This document shows, piece by piece, positions 18,383 through 27,069 of a stretch of DNA of 64,000 bases. Below the pieces are notes generated by a model. The model worked only from the letters and a program-made list of their open reading frames with translations, searched no databases and was not told where the DNA came from. The stretch spans positions 58,562 to 122,561 of the forward strand of contig CAMKLV010000001.1 in the NCBI GenBank assembly GCA_946413695.1, written 5' to 3'. The stretch is from Firm-04 sp946413695 (GTDB lineage Bacteria > Bacillota > Clostridia > Oscillospirales > Ruminococcaceae). Position 1 is the stretch's first letter. Every line of letters begins with the position of its first letter. A program made the position numbers and the translations under genes.

Positions 18383-18411
18383 ATTATAACACGTTCGCTG
18401 TGAAAAGTCAA
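18383..18411 (-). promoter_or_regulatory. Promoter for smpB
   Basis: Minus-strand TTGACT (18406-18411), 17 nt spacer, TATAAT (18383-18388). Confidence 0.82.
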
Positions 18412-18511
18412 GTTTGGATGCGGTCGGATTGCCGCGTTCTTTGTCAGAAGCTGCTGAGATTGACAAGTTCGCAGATTTGTGTTAGACTATGAGGAAAGGA
18501 GCGTGATCAGC

Positions 18512-19054
18512 ATGCAGGATGCGTTTCTCATTGCATACAGCATGTCCTATACCGGTGACAGTACGGATTATTATATCTGGTATGAGGATGCACAGGGCAG
18601 AAACCGGCTTTATACAGCAGGAGACAACATTGCAGTATTCCGGTCAGAATCAGATGCAAAGCAGCAGATCATCACACGCGGCATGCAGTACAAAGATACG
18701 GTTTTCTTTGATGCCGAACGCCTTGACTATTGGCTTTTTACCGGCAGCCGTTCACAGATTTACGTAGATGATCAGCTGGACACGGAGTTTCTGCTGGATT
18801 TCTGGAATCTGTTTGATGATGCAGCTTACTCGCTGGGAAGAAAGCTGCCGGAGCCTTCCGGTGCAGATGCCTGTTACGAAAAACTGTTTCGCAGTTGTGA
18901 CGCCGCTGCACTGATTTCTGATCCGGCTGCTCTCAATCCGGCGCTTTCCGAAGATGCGCTTGCAATTATCCGCAGCGTACTCAAAGCCGGATTCGATCTG
19001 ATCTCGGAACACACAGTATTCATGCAACCGGAGGAACAAAATGGAAACATCTAA
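18512..19054 (+). CDS. Hypothetical protein, 180 aa
   Basis: I do not recognise this protein. It is acidic, rich in Asp, Tyr and Phe, with no signal peptide or membrane helix. The N-terminal half looks beta-rich (TDYYIWYEDAQGRNRLYTAG), the C-terminal half helical. ATG at 18512 lies ten bases after AAAGGAG; a GTG nine bases earlier is too close to it. Its end overlaps the radical SAM gene by 14 bp, so the two are probably translated from one message. Confidence 0.7.
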   Translation: MQDAFLIAYSMSYTGDSTDYYIWYEDAQGRNRLYTAGDNIAVFRSESDAKQQIITRGMQYKDTVFFDAERLDYWLFTGSRSQIYVDDQLDTEFLLDFWNLFDDAAYSLGRKLPEPSGADACYEKLFRSCDAAALISDPAALNPALSEDALAIIRSVLKAGFDLISEHTVFMQPEEQNGNI

Positions 19055-19934
19055 ATGCATGCTCTGCCCGCGTCAATGCGGTGTTGACCGCACAGCAAAG
19101 GCAGGATTCTGCGGCGAATCTGAAGAAATCCGGATTGCAAGAGCCGCACCGCATATGTGGGAGGAGCCGCCGATCAGCGGCACAATGGGTTCCGGCACGG
19201 TCTTTTTCAGCGGCTGCAATCTGCGCTGTATTTACTGCCAGAATCACGAAATTGCTGTCTCACATCTCGGGTACACTGTTTCATCCGAACAGCTGCTCCG
19301 GATTTTCTTTGATCTGCAGGCGCAGGGTGTACACAATATCAATCTTGTTACGGCAGGACATTTTACTAAGCAGCTGCTCCCGATTCTCCGGCAGGCAAAA
19401 GCGGACGGTCTCCGCATCCCGCTTCTCTGGAACAGCAGCGGCTATGAATCCGCCGCCGCGCTCCGGATGCTGGAAGGTCTGATAGACATCTATCTGCCGG
19501 ATTTCAAATATATCAGCCCGAAAACTGCAAAGGAATACTCCAATGCACCGGATTATCCGGAAACAGCCAAAGCATCCCTTGCAGAAATGGTACGGCAGGC
19601 AGGTGCGCCGCAGTTTGATCCGCAGACCGGACTGATGACGCGCGGTGTGCAGGTGCGGCATCTGGTTTTGCCGGGACATGCACAGGAATCGCGGCAGATT
19701 CTCTGGTATCTGTATCAGACCTACGGAAACAGCATCGGATACAGCATCATGAATCAGTACACGCCGATGCCGCAGATGAAGGCGCATCCGCTGCTTTCGC
19801 GCAAGGTCACTGTGCAGGAATACGAAAATGTCATTCGATATGCAAAACAGATCGGCATCGAAAATGCGTATACGCAGGAAGGGGAGGCAGCATGCGAATC
19901 GTTTATTCCGGAATTCTCGGGGCAGCCGCAATAA
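19041..19934 (+). CDS. Radical SAM protein, PflX/YgiQ-like pyruvate formate-lyase activase homologue
   Basis: A 297-residue protein. The radical SAM motif CX3CX2C is C59, C63, C66 in SGCNLRCIYCQNHE. A separate N-terminal four-cysteine set (C6, C9, C13, C24) resembles the COG1313 family, which has an extra metal-binding head. A later QYTPMPQMKAHP segment fits the same family. The target is unknown; no formate-lyase-like gene is adjacent. It overlaps the genes on both sides. Confidence 0.88.
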   Translation: METSKCMLCPRQCGVDRTAKAGFCGESEEIRIARAAPHMWEEPPISGTMGSGTVFFSGCNLRCIYCQNHEIAVSHLGYTVSSEQLLRIFFDLQAQGVHNINLVTAGHFTKQLLPILRQAKADGLRIPLLWNSSGYESAAALRMLEGLIDIYLPDFKYISPKTAKEYSNAPDYPETAKASLAEMVRQAGAPQFDPQTGLMTRGVQVRHLVLPGHAQESRQILWYLYQTYGNSIGYSIMNQYTPMPQMKAHPLLSRKVTVQEYENVIRYAKQIGIENAYTQEGEAACESFIPEFSGQPQ

Positions 19935-20353
19935 AGCCGATTTCCGGCGGCGGATTCTGGGCAGGCTTTTTCTCAGTCTTGCTTCTGATTCCGGTTATCA
20001 TGATCATACGGAAAATCACAGAGTATTTCGCTCTGAAAAAACACGGAGAATCGACCGATGCCATAATCCGGCAGACAGAAAAGCGACCATTCCGGTATAC
20101 ATATGTATACCGGAAATACTACAGCTTTGATGCAGCAGGAAAATCATACGGCGGCTTCTTTGATACCGGAGTCAATCTCAAAAAATATCATACAAACCGG
20201 ACAATCCGGATATACTATGACAAAGAGAATCCGGCGCATCATACCATCAACGGTCTGTCACTCTATGAGCTGCTTGGTCAGCTGCTTCTCACCGGACTGC
20301 CGTTTCTCTGCGCATGCGGGCTGTTCATATCGGAATTCTGTAAATGTTTTTGA
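19892..20353 (+). CDS. Small membrane protein, DUF3592-like
   Basis: A 153-residue protein with one hydrophobic helix near the N-terminus (about 22-42) and one at the C-terminus (about 128-148). Between them is a beta-rich loop with YRKYYSFDAAGKSYGG and IRIYYDKENPAHH, which is the pattern of DUF3592. Function unknown. It starts within the radical SAM gene with GGGGAGG upstream of its ATG, in a different frame. Confidence 0.72.
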   Translation: MRIVYSGILGAAAIKPISGGGFWAGFFSVLLLIPVIMIIRKITEYFALKKHGESTDAIIRQTEKRPFRYTYVYRKYYSFDAAGKSYGGFFDTGVNLKKYHTNRTIRIYYDKENPAHHTINGLSLYELLGQLLLTGLPFLCACGLFISEFCKCF

Positions 20354-20370
20354 AGAATCCGCCGCAGGGC

Positions 20371-20399
20371 TTGCAATCTGCGCCGGATTATGTTATAAT
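20371..20399 (+). promoter_or_regulatory. Promoter for malic enzyme gene
   Basis: TTGCAA (20371-20376), 17 nt spacer, TATAAT (20394-20399). Confidence 0.7.
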
Positions 20400-20437
20400 A
20401 GTACGGCAATCACAACTTGATAAAGGAGTCTATTCAC

Positions 20438-21622
20438 ATGGATATTATGGAACAGGCACTTGCCGCACATCAGGAATGGGGCGGCAAGCTTGACATTCGT
20501 TCAAAAGTTGCAATCAAGGATAAGGAGGCACTCTCGATCGCATATACGCCGGGTGTTGCATCTCCCTGCCTTGAGATTCAGAAGAACCCGTCGCTTTCCT
20601 ATGACCTGACCGGCAGAGCAAATCTGGTTGCTGTCATCACGGACGGTACTGCTGTTCTCGGTCTCGGTGATATCGGACCGCTCGCAGCAATGCCCGTTAT
20701 GGAGGGCAAGTGTGCGCTGTTCTCGGAGTTCGGCGGTGTACAGGCAATCCCGCTCTGCGTGGACAGTAAGGATCCGGAGGAGTTCTGCAAGACGGTCGCT
20801 CTGATTGCAGGCAGCTTCGGCGGCATCAACCTCGAGGATATCTCTGCACCGCGCTGCTTTGAGATTGAGCGCAAGCTGAAAACAATGGTCGATATCCCCG
20901 TGTTCCATGATGATCAGCACGGCACTGCAGTTGTCGCATCTGCTGCGATCATGAACGCATCCAAGCTCGCGGGCAAGAAAATCGGTGATCTGCGTGTTGT
21001 GATCAACGGCGCAGGGGCGGCAGGAGTTGCGATTGCAGAAATGCTGCTCTCGATCGGCGTACAGGATATCATGATGCTCAACTCCAAGGGCATCGTCTGT
21101 GAGGGCGACAAGCTCTCCTCGGAGGCACTGACCTCGCTCTCCAAGCGTACAAATAAGAACCACATTCACGGCGGACTTGCTGATGCAATGAAGGGCGCTG
21201 ATGTCTTTATCGGTGTCTCGAAGCCGAATCTTGTCACACCGGAGATGGTCAAATCCATGAATGACAAACCGTTCATCTTTGCAATGGCAAACCCGACGCC
21301 GGAGATCATGCCGGATCTTGCAAAAGAAGCGGGTGCATTTGTGGTCGGCACCGGCAGAAGCGACTTCCCGAACCAGATCAACAATGTTCTGGCATTCCCG
21401 GGCATTTTCAAAGGCGCACTTTCCGTCCGCGCATCGGATATCACAGAAGGCATGAAGCATGCCGCAGCTGCAGCGATTGCAGGCTGCGTCTCTGAGGCTG
21501 ATCTCTCGCCGGATTGCGTCATCCCGAATCCGTTTGATCCGCATGTTGCACAGGCAGTTGCAGAAGCCGTTGCAGAAGCTGCAATCAAGGACGGCGTCGC
21601 GCGTATCTGCTCGGAAAACTGA
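20438..21622 (+). CDS. NAD(P)-dependent malic enzyme
   Basis: A 394-residue short-form malic enzyme converting malate to pyruvate and CO2. Seen: SIAYTPGVASPCLEIQKNP, ITDGTAVLGLGDIGPLAAMP, the metal site region FHDDQHGTAVV, and the dinucleotide fold VVINGAGAAGVAIAEML. The length and the absence of a phosphotransacetylase tail match the small bacterial form. The ATG at 20438 is nine bases after AAAGGAG. It is two bases ahead of the ydcF-like gene. Confidence 0.95.
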   Translation: MDIMEQALAAHQEWGGKLDIRSKVAIKDKEALSIAYTPGVASPCLEIQKNPSLSYDLTGRANLVAVITDGTAVLGLGDIGPLAAMPVMEGKCALFSEFGGVQAIPLCVDSKDPEEFCKTVALIAGSFGGINLEDISAPRCFEIERKLKTMVDIPVFHDDQHGTAVVASAAIMNASKLAGKKIGDLRVVINGAGAAGVAIAEMLLSIGVQDIMMLNSKGIVCEGDKLSSEALTSLSKRTNKNHIHGGLADAMKGADVFIGVSKPNLVTPEMVKSMNDKPFIFAMANPTPEIMPDLAKEAGAFVVGTGRSDFPNQINNVLAFPGIFKGALSVRASDITEGMKHAAAAAIAGCVSEADLSPDCVIPNPFDPHVAQAVAEAVAEAAIKDGVARICSEN

Positions 21623-21623
21623 T

Positions 21624-22409
21624 ATGCTGCGCATTGACAGCACTGTGCTGCGCGTGATCCTGCTCTGCATCGGATTCTGCGGCATTGCATTGTTCCTGCT
21701 GCCGATGTTCACGAATATCGTAAATATCGGCAACGGGTTCGGACTGGTATGCAGCATTCTGCTTGTCGGGTTCGTCATCTGGAACAGGCAGATTTCCGGC
21801 TTGCTGGATACAATCCGGAAGCACACAGCCGGCAGAATCCTACTGTGCATTGTCGGGATCGTGATTCTGCTGGGTGTGCTGTACTGCCTGATCATGAGTG
21901 TTCTCATGCTGCACGCTGCCTACCGCAAGCCAAAGCAGCAGCCGCAGGCAATGATCGTTCTCGGCTGCAGAGTACGCGGCACGGCGCCGAGCCGGATGCT
22001 CGCACGCAGAATTCATGCAGCTTATGATGCACTGCAGGAGAATCCGGAGATGATTGCTGTTGTATCCGGCGGAAAGGGCAGCAATGAGGATATCTCAGAG
22101 GCGCAGTGCATGTGGAATGAACTGACGAAAATGGGCATTCCGGAATCCCGCATTCTCATGGAGGATCAATCCACTTCGACCTCTGAAAATCTGCGGTTCT
22201 CGAAGAAGATTCTCGATGAAAACGGAATCACGGGCAATCTGCTGCTGGTGACAGACGGCTATCACGAAATGCGTGCGCAGATTCTCGCGAAGAAAGAGGG
22301 GCTGCCGCAGTGTGATCCCGCCTCTGCGTATACATCATGGTATCTTGTCCCGACTTACTGGGTCCGCGAATGGTTCGGGCTGGCACATGCATTTGTTTTC
22401 GGCAATTGA
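21624..22409 (+). CDS. YdcF-family (DUF218) membrane protein
   Basis: A 261-residue protein with three hydrophobic N-terminal segments (about residues 8-95), then a DUF218 domain. The domain shows AMIVLGCRVRGTAPSRML, VVSGGKGSNEDISEA, the EDQSTSTSENLRFS motif and a late VTDGYHEMRA. The family is linked to envelope polysaccharide or SAM binding without a firm reaction. The ATG sits one base after the malic enzyme stop, with only a weak ribosome site, so coupling is likely. Confidence 0.85.
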   Translation: MLRIDSTVLRVILLCIGFCGIALFLLPMFTNIVNIGNGFGLVCSILLVGFVIWNRQISGLLDTIRKHTAGRILLCIVGIVILLGVLYCLIMSVLMLHAAYRKPKQQPQAMIVLGCRVRGTAPSRMLARRIHAAYDALQENPEMIAVVSGGKGSNEDISEAQCMWNELTKMGIPESRILMEDQSTSTSENLRFSKKILDENGITGNLLLVTDGYHEMRAQILAKKEGLPQCDPASAYTSWYLVPTYWVREWFGLAHAFVFGN

Positions 22410-22418
22410 TATTGATAC

Positions 22419-22452
22419 AGAACTGCTGCGAATCGCGGCAGTTCTTTGTTTT
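22419..22452 (+). terminator. Terminator of malic enzyme / ydcF operon
   Basis: Stem AGAACTGC (22419-22426) with GCAGTTCT (22438-22445), then TTGTTTT. Confidence 0.8.
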
Positions 22453-22486
22453 ATCACATGAAAGCGAAATAATCTTTGTGAAAATA

Positions 22487-22515
22487 TTGACAAACTCTGC
22501 AAAATAGAGTATAAT
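22487..22515 (+). promoter_or_regulatory. Promoter for ddh
   Basis: TTGACA (22487-22492), 17 nt spacer, TATAAT (22510-22515). Confidence 0.88.
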
Positions 22516-22551
22516 AATAGGCATATAACAATCACAAGGAGGTCTCTACTC

Positions 22552-23541
22552 ATGAGCAAGATTCGTATTGGTATTGTCGGTTACGGCAACCTCGGCAAAG
22601 GCGTAGAGCTCGCGATCCGCAGCAATCCGGATACCGAGCTGGCATTTGTCGCAACTCGCCGCGATCCTTCCGCAGTTACGCTGAAAACCGCAAATGTTCC
22701 GGTCTATCAGTATAATGACCTCGCAGCACATCAGAATGACGCTGATGTTGTCATCGTCTGCGGCGGTTCCGCAACCGATCTGCCGACACAGACACCGGAG
22801 CTCGCAAAGCTCTTTACCGTTGTTGACAGCTTTGATACACACGCAAGAATCCCTGAGCACTTCGCAAATGTCGATGCAGCAGCAAAGGCATCGAATCACG
22901 TTGCAATGATTTCCGTCGGCTGGGATCCGGGCATGTTCTCGCTCGCAAGACTTTACGGCAACTGCATCCTGCCGGAGGGCAAGGATTACACCTTCTGGGG
23001 CAAGGGTGTTTCGCAGGGTCACTCGGACGCAATCCGCCGTGTTGAAGGCGTACAGGACGGCAAACAGTACACCGTCCCGATCGAATCTGCTATGGAGGCA
23101 GTCCGCAGAGGCGAGCAGCCGGAGCTGACCACCCGTCAGAAGCATCTCCGTGAGTGCTATGTTGTTGCGAAGCCGGGCGCAGATCTCAAAAAGATTGAGC
23201 ATGATATCAAAACCATGCCCAACTACTTCGATGAGTACGATACCGTTGTCCACTTCATCTCGCAGGAGGAGCTCAACCGTGATCACGCAGGCATTCCGCA
23301 CGGCGGCTTTGTCATGCGCAGCGGTGTTTCCGGCGAGAACAAGGAGCACAAGCACCTGATCGAATACAGCCTCAAGCTTGATTCCAATCCGGAATTCACG
23401 ACCAATGTTCTGGTCGCATTCGCACGCGCTGCTGCACGTTTTGCAAAGGAGCAGAACTACGGCTGCAAGACTGTTTTCGACGTACCGCCTGCATATCTTT
23501 CGCCGCTTCCGGGCGAAGAACTCCGCGCGCATATGCTTTGA
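22552..23541 (+). CDS. ddh: meso-Diaminopimelate D-dehydrogenase
   Basis: A 329-residue NADPH-dependent enzyme that reductively aminates tetrahydrodipicolinate to meso-DAP in one step. The N-terminal dinucleotide fold is IGIVGYGNLGKGVE. VSVGWDPGMFS-like MISVGWDPGMFSLARL, FWGKGVSQGHSDAIRR and the C-terminal PPAYLSPLPGEEL are all typical of Ddh. Having this shortcut indicates DAP-containing peptidoglycan and economical lysine synthesis. It is monocistronic, with its own promoter. Confidence 0.97.
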   Translation: MSKIRIGIVGYGNLGKGVELAIRSNPDTELAFVATRRDPSAVTLKTANVPVYQYNDLAAHQNDADVVIVCGGSATDLPTQTPELAKLFTVVDSFDTHARIPEHFANVDAAAKASNHVAMISVGWDPGMFSLARLYGNCILPEGKDYTFWGKGVSQGHSDAIRRVEGVQDGKQYTVPIESAMEAVRRGEQPELTTRQKHLRECYVVAKPGADLKKIEHDIKTMPNYFDEYDTVVHFISQEELNRDHAGIPHGGFVMRSGVSGENKEHKHLIEYSLKLDSNPEFTTNVLVAFARAAARFAKEQNYGCKTVFDVPPAYLSPLPGEELRAHML

Positions 23542-23694
23542 TTTTCTGCGCTGCTGCTGAAAAATACCGGCAGCCGGAATCCTGCACTTTCAGCGTATAT
23601 GCTTTGATTTCCGCCTGAGCCTTGTAAAAATCGCCAATAATTGCAGGTGTTTCGACAGGTTTCTGATTGAATAATCCGAATTATTGAATTCGAT

Positions 23695-23724
23695 TTGACA
23701 AATCACGTATTTTCGTTATATAAT
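23695..23724 (+). promoter_or_regulatory. Promoter for the HU gene
   Basis: TTGACA (23695-23700), 18 nt spacer, TATAAT (23719-23724). No gene is seen in 23542-23694. Confidence 0.85.
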
Positions 23725-23759
23725 ACATGCATAGACTTTATATACAGGAGGAAATCCCC

Positions 23760-24041
23760 ATGAAGAAAAACGATCTGGTTGCAGCAATTGCTGCAAAAGA
23801 AAATTGCCCGAAGAAGGAAGCTGACAAGGCTCTGAACCTCGTTCTGGACGCAATCACCGACGCTCTCGTTGCAGGCGAGAAGGTCTCCATCACCGGTTTC
23901 GGTACATTTGAAGTTCGTGACCGTCCTGCAAAGCAGTGCAAGAATCCGCGTACCGGCGAGATCATGACCACCAAGCCCTGCAAGGCACTTGCATTCAAGG
24001 CTGGCAAGACGCTGAAGGATTCTATCAACCCTGAAAAGTAA
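23760..24041 (+). CDS. hup: HU family DNA-binding protein
   Basis: A 93-residue nucleoid protein. It starts MKKNDLVAAIAAKENCPKK, and has the GFGTFEVRDRPAKQCKNPRTG beta-arm signature (first 20 residues here shortened by the family core GFGTFEVR) and a C-terminal FKAGKTLKD helix. It binds and bends DNA as a dimer. The ATG at 23760 follows AGGAGG. It is followed 35 bp later by a lysine/alanine-rich protein that may act on the same nucleoid. Confidence 0.97.
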   Translation: MKKNDLVAAIAAKENCPKKEADKALNLVLDAITDALVAGEKVSITGFGTFEVRDRPAKQCKNPRTGEIMTTKPCKALAFKAGKTLKDSINPEK

Positions 24042-24076
24042 TCAACCGACACCCACTGGCAGAGGAGGAAACGAAC

Positions 24077-24484
24077 ATGCCGAATACCAAGAAGGAAGTA
24101 GCCGAGAAGGTCAAGGCTGTTGCTGAGGATGCAAAGGCAACCGTTAAGGCAGCTGCTGAGACTGTAACCGAGAAGGCTGAAGCGACCGTTGAAAAGGCAA
24201 AGACCGCTGCGAAAAAAGCTGCTGCAAAGCCGCGCCGTGCGGCTGCAAAGAAAGCTGCTCCTGCTAAGAAAGCAGCAGATCAGATCGAGGCAAAGGTTGT
24301 CATTGAGCTCCCGAATGTCTCTGAATCCACTGATTCGCTGATCGACCGCGCAAAGGCAGACTGGACCGCAAAGGGCAATGCTCTGAATGATATGAAGCAG
24401 CTTACGCTGTATATCAACGCGGTAGAAGGTATGGTCTACTACGTCGTCAATGATGATTACCTCTCCGGTAATTTTGCAATCTGA
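24077..24484 (+). CDS. Histone H1-like Lys/Ala-rich protein with C-terminal DUF6465-like domain
   Basis: A 135-residue protein in two parts. Residues 1-70 are almost only Lys, Ala, Glu, Thr and Pro, ending in KKAAAKPRRAAAKKAAPAKK, very like a eukaryotic H1 tail. Residues 72-135 form a small folded domain with LTLYINAVEGMVYYVVND, which resembles DUF6465. Next to hup, and sharing its transcript as far as can be seen, it is likely a nucleoid-associated protein. DNA binding is inference from composition and neighbour. Confidence 0.82.
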   Translation: MPNTKKEVAEKVKAVAEDAKATVKAAAETVTEKAEATVEKAKTAAKKAAAKPRRAAAKKAAPAKKAADQIEAKVVIELPNVSESTDSLIDRAKADWTAKGNALNDMKQLTLYINAVEGMVYYVVNDDYLSGNFAI

Positions 24485-24492
24485 TTGCTGAT

Positions 24493-24528
24493 AAAAAGTG
24501 TACTGAGGAAACTCGGTACACTTTTTTT
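24493..24528 (+). terminator. Terminator of hup / histone-like gene
   Basis: Stem arms 24493-24503 and 24516-24525 with a run of seven T. Confidence 0.9.
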
Positions 24529-24590
24529 GTATACAAATGCGGTTTTTGCGGATACTTTCTAATGAACCAACAGAAAGGAAGTATCCCGAT

Positions 24591-26195
24591 ATGCGAAAAC
24601 GTCCGATCCGTATGCTGCTGCTATCCGGCATTCTGCTGCTGTGCATGGCGGGGATGATGCTGCAGCTGTTTACAATCCTGCGAAAGAATCAGGTCTCCGA
24701 AGTCAGTGTCCGGCAGGGGCATTACAAGATGCATGTCCCGCTGACCGACGGCACAATCTATGACCGGAATTTCAAATCACTCAATCACCCGGATGATGTG
24801 ATTTTGGCAGTTGTCAATCCCACCGCAGAAACATTGGCGCCGATCTTTACAAAAATCAAAGACCGCAGCGCTGTCAACGAACAGCTGCAGCATGTCACAC
24901 CTTTTTACTGCGAGCTGACAGAGGCTGCCGAGCAGAATCAGAATCTTGTTGTGCTGCACGGCAGCCGCAAGCCCGCCGGTCCGCTCTGCGCGCAGCATAT
25001 TCTCGGATACCGGCAGAACGGTGAAGCAAAATCCGGATTGGAGCTCGCTTTTTCAGATTGGCTTTCTGCCTGCGATGCCTCTGCGGATGTGACTTTTACC
25101 GTCAACGGCAGGGGAGAGGTGCTTGCAGGAGCCGAGCGCACAGTAATCCGCAGCGGACAGCAGGGCGGCGGAATTGTCACAACGCTTGACCGCACCATTC
25201 AGCAGATCACCGAGAAGGCACTTGCACAAGCTGCTCCGTATGCAGGCGCGGCCGTTGTCATGAAAATCGGGACGGGGGAGATCGCTGCATGCGCGAGCAC
25301 ACCGGTCTATGATCCGGATCATCTTGCAGCTGCGATGTCCGGCAAGGATGCACCGTTTCTCAACCGTGCGTTTTCCGCATACGGTGTCGGCTCCGTATTC
25401 AAGATCGTGACCGCTGCGGCAGCGCTCGAACACGGCATCCCCGTGAAATATATGTACGAATGCGACGGCGATGTTTCCGTCTACGGGCAGCAGTTCCGGT
25501 GTCATAAGTGGAACGGGCACGGCGTGCTCGATATGCAGCAGGCGATGATCCAATCCTGCAATCCGTACTTTATCACGCTCAGTCAGCGCATGACGCCGGA
25601 AGTTATGCATGATACAGCAGAAGCGCTCGGATTCGGTCAGCCGAACGAACTTGCGGACGGTATGATCTCAGCAGGCGGATACCTGCCGTCCATCGAAGAT
25701 TTGCAGATCGAAGCAGAAAAGGCGAATATGAGCTTCGGGCAGGGCAAGCTGCTTGCGACGCCGCTGCAGGTCTGCGCCATGACGGCTGCAATCGCAGATG
25801 ACGGCATCTACACCGCACCGAAGCTCATCCGCGGGCTTACGGCGGACGGCAAAGCGCTGCTCGCGGAGTTTCAGCCGGAACAGCACCGCGCCGTCTCATC
25901 CGGAACCGCTGCAAAGGTTCGCAGAATGATGGTCTCTGTGATCGAAAAAGCCAAGAATACAAACGGCAAGCCTTTCAACACCCGCGCCGCCGGTAAAACT
26001 TCCACGGCGCAGACCGGCAGAACCGATGCAGACGGAAACGAGCTCTGTCACGCATGGATGACCGGTTTCTTTCCGGTCAATCATCCGCAGTATGCCGTGA
26101 CTGTATTGATCGAGGACGGCGGCTCCGGAAATGAAACCGCCGCACCGGTCTTCCGCGAAATTATTGAGCAGATCACAGAAGCATCAGAACCGTAA
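24591..26195 (+). CDS. Class B penicillin-binding protein (transpeptidase)
   Basis: A 534-residue membrane-anchored transpeptidase: one N-terminal helix (about 8-28), a short dimerisation region, then the transpeptidase domain. Active-site motifs are SVFK in YGVGSVFKIVTAA, SCN in MIQSCNPYF, and KTS in RAAGKTSTAQTG. It is shorter than FtsI/SpoVD types and has no PASTA domain, so it may be a minor or sporulation-type PBP. ATG at 24591 follows AGAAAGGAAG. Its last 12 bases overlap the convergent amidase gene. Confidence 0.92.
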   Translation: MRKRPIRMLLLSGILLLCMAGMMLQLFTILRKNQVSEVSVRQGHYKMHVPLTDGTIYDRNFKSLNHPDDVILAVVNPTAETLAPIFTKIKDRSAVNEQLQHVTPFYCELTEAAEQNQNLVVLHGSRKPAGPLCAQHILGYRQNGEAKSGLELAFSDWLSACDASADVTFTVNGRGEVLAGAERTVIRSGQQGGGIVTTLDRTIQQITEKALAQAAPYAGAAVVMKIGTGEIAACASTPVYDPDHLAAAMSGKDAPFLNRAFSAYGVGSVFKIVTAAAALEHGIPVKYMYECDGDVSVYGQQFRCHKWNGHGVLDMQQAMIQSCNPYFITLSQRMTPEVMHDTAEALGFGQPNELADGMISAGGYLPSIEDLQIEAEKANMSFGQGKLLATPLQVCAMTAAIADDGIYTAPKLIRGLTADGKALLAEFQPEQHRAVSSGTAAKVRRMMVSVIEKAKNTNGKPFNTRAAGKTSTAQTGRTDADGNELCHAWMTGFFPVNHPQYAVTVLIEDGGSGNETAAPVFREIIEQITEASEP

Positions 26196-26924
26196 AAATT
26201 CGCCGCTGACATACCCTGTCTTCCCGTTATAAGTTGTCACAAACCAGCCGTCTGTTTCTCCGTTGAGGATCAGCTGCGTGCCGTCCGGAATCTGTGTCAG
26301 AACAGTTCCGGTCAGTGCAGGATAATCGCGAAGATTCAGGCGGCTGCCCTCTGTCTGCACGGTTCCGTAAAAGGGTTCGGCCGCGGAGATGAACGGAATC
26401 CCGAAATAGTCCGTCAGCGAAAGGACAATCGTGCTCGCAATCTGCTCAAGATGATTGCGGATCCATTCTGCATCCTCGGGATTGTCATGATAGCCAATCT
26501 CCGCGAGAACTGCAACAGCCTTTGTACGCAGCACCTCACCGAGGCTGTTAGTCGGGCGGGCAACCACCTGATTTTCCATCGGGTAAATCCGCTGCAGATT
26601 GTTCGCGAGGATTGTTGCAAGCAATTCGCTGTCATAGCTTGACGGCGCATAGTAAACATCAATGCCGCGGAGCATCCCTGCGAACTGCTCAGGTGCGGCA
26701 TTGGAATGCAGTGCGAGATGTACATCGAATTTTCCCGCGTTGGAATCCGCAATCGCACCGGCTACATTCCGCTCCGGATCATTCCGCACAAACGCAATTC
26801 CGCTCGAACGCAGATACGGCTCCATTGCTGTTGCAAGCTGATTCATCACCATTTCTTCATTGCCGGTACCGTCGGCATAGGGATTCCACTCCTGAGTGGA
26901 TGGACTTAAAAATACAATCGGCAT
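26184..26924 (-). CDS. N-acetylmuramoyl-L-alanine amidase (Amidase_3-like) with SH3 domain
   Basis: A 246-residue protein with an amidase domain (1-170) and a C-terminal bacterial SH3 domain (about 180-246, ending GKTGYVSGEFLRF). HLALHSNAAP and VAVLAEIGYHDNPED match the second zinc histidine and the catalytic glutamate of Amidase_3. The first zinc motif, normally DPGHGG, reads SPSTQEWNPYADG, with no histidine. No signal peptide, so it may be released by lysis or act in the mother cell. ATG at 26924 is eight bases after AGAGG; the GTG at 26933 overlaps that site. Confidence 0.86.
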   Translation of the reverse strand: MPIVFLSPSTQEWNPYADGTGNEEMVMNQLATAMEPYLRSSGIAFVRNDPERNVAGAIADSNAGKFDVHLALHSNAAPEQFAGMLRGIDVYYAPSSYDSELLATILANNLQRIYPMENQVVARPTNSLGEVLRTKAVAVLAEIGYHDNPEDAEWIRNHLEQIASTIVLSLTDYFGIPFISAAEPFYGTVQTEGSRLNLRDYPALTGTVLTQIPDGTQLILNGETDGWFVTTYNGKTGYVSGEFLRF

Positions 26925-27003
26925 CCGAAACACCTCTTTCTGAAAATTTTATATATCTTATGCAGATTCACAGCTTTTGTGAACAACATCGCAATAAATA
27001 GAC

Positions 27004-27032
27004 TTGCATTTCTGCCGTTTTTATTGTATAAT
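27004..27032 (+). promoter_or_regulatory. Promoter for the two-component system
   Basis: TTGCAT (27004-27009), 17 nt spacer, TATAAT (27027-27032). Confidence 0.72.
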
Positions 27033-27069
27033 ATTAGTAAGAATATATGAACAGAAAGGGTGATTGTTT

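Noticed and set aside
20501..21907. A 468-codon minus-strand frame opposite malic enzyme
   Set aside because: Cys/Arg-rich antisense translation without domain features.
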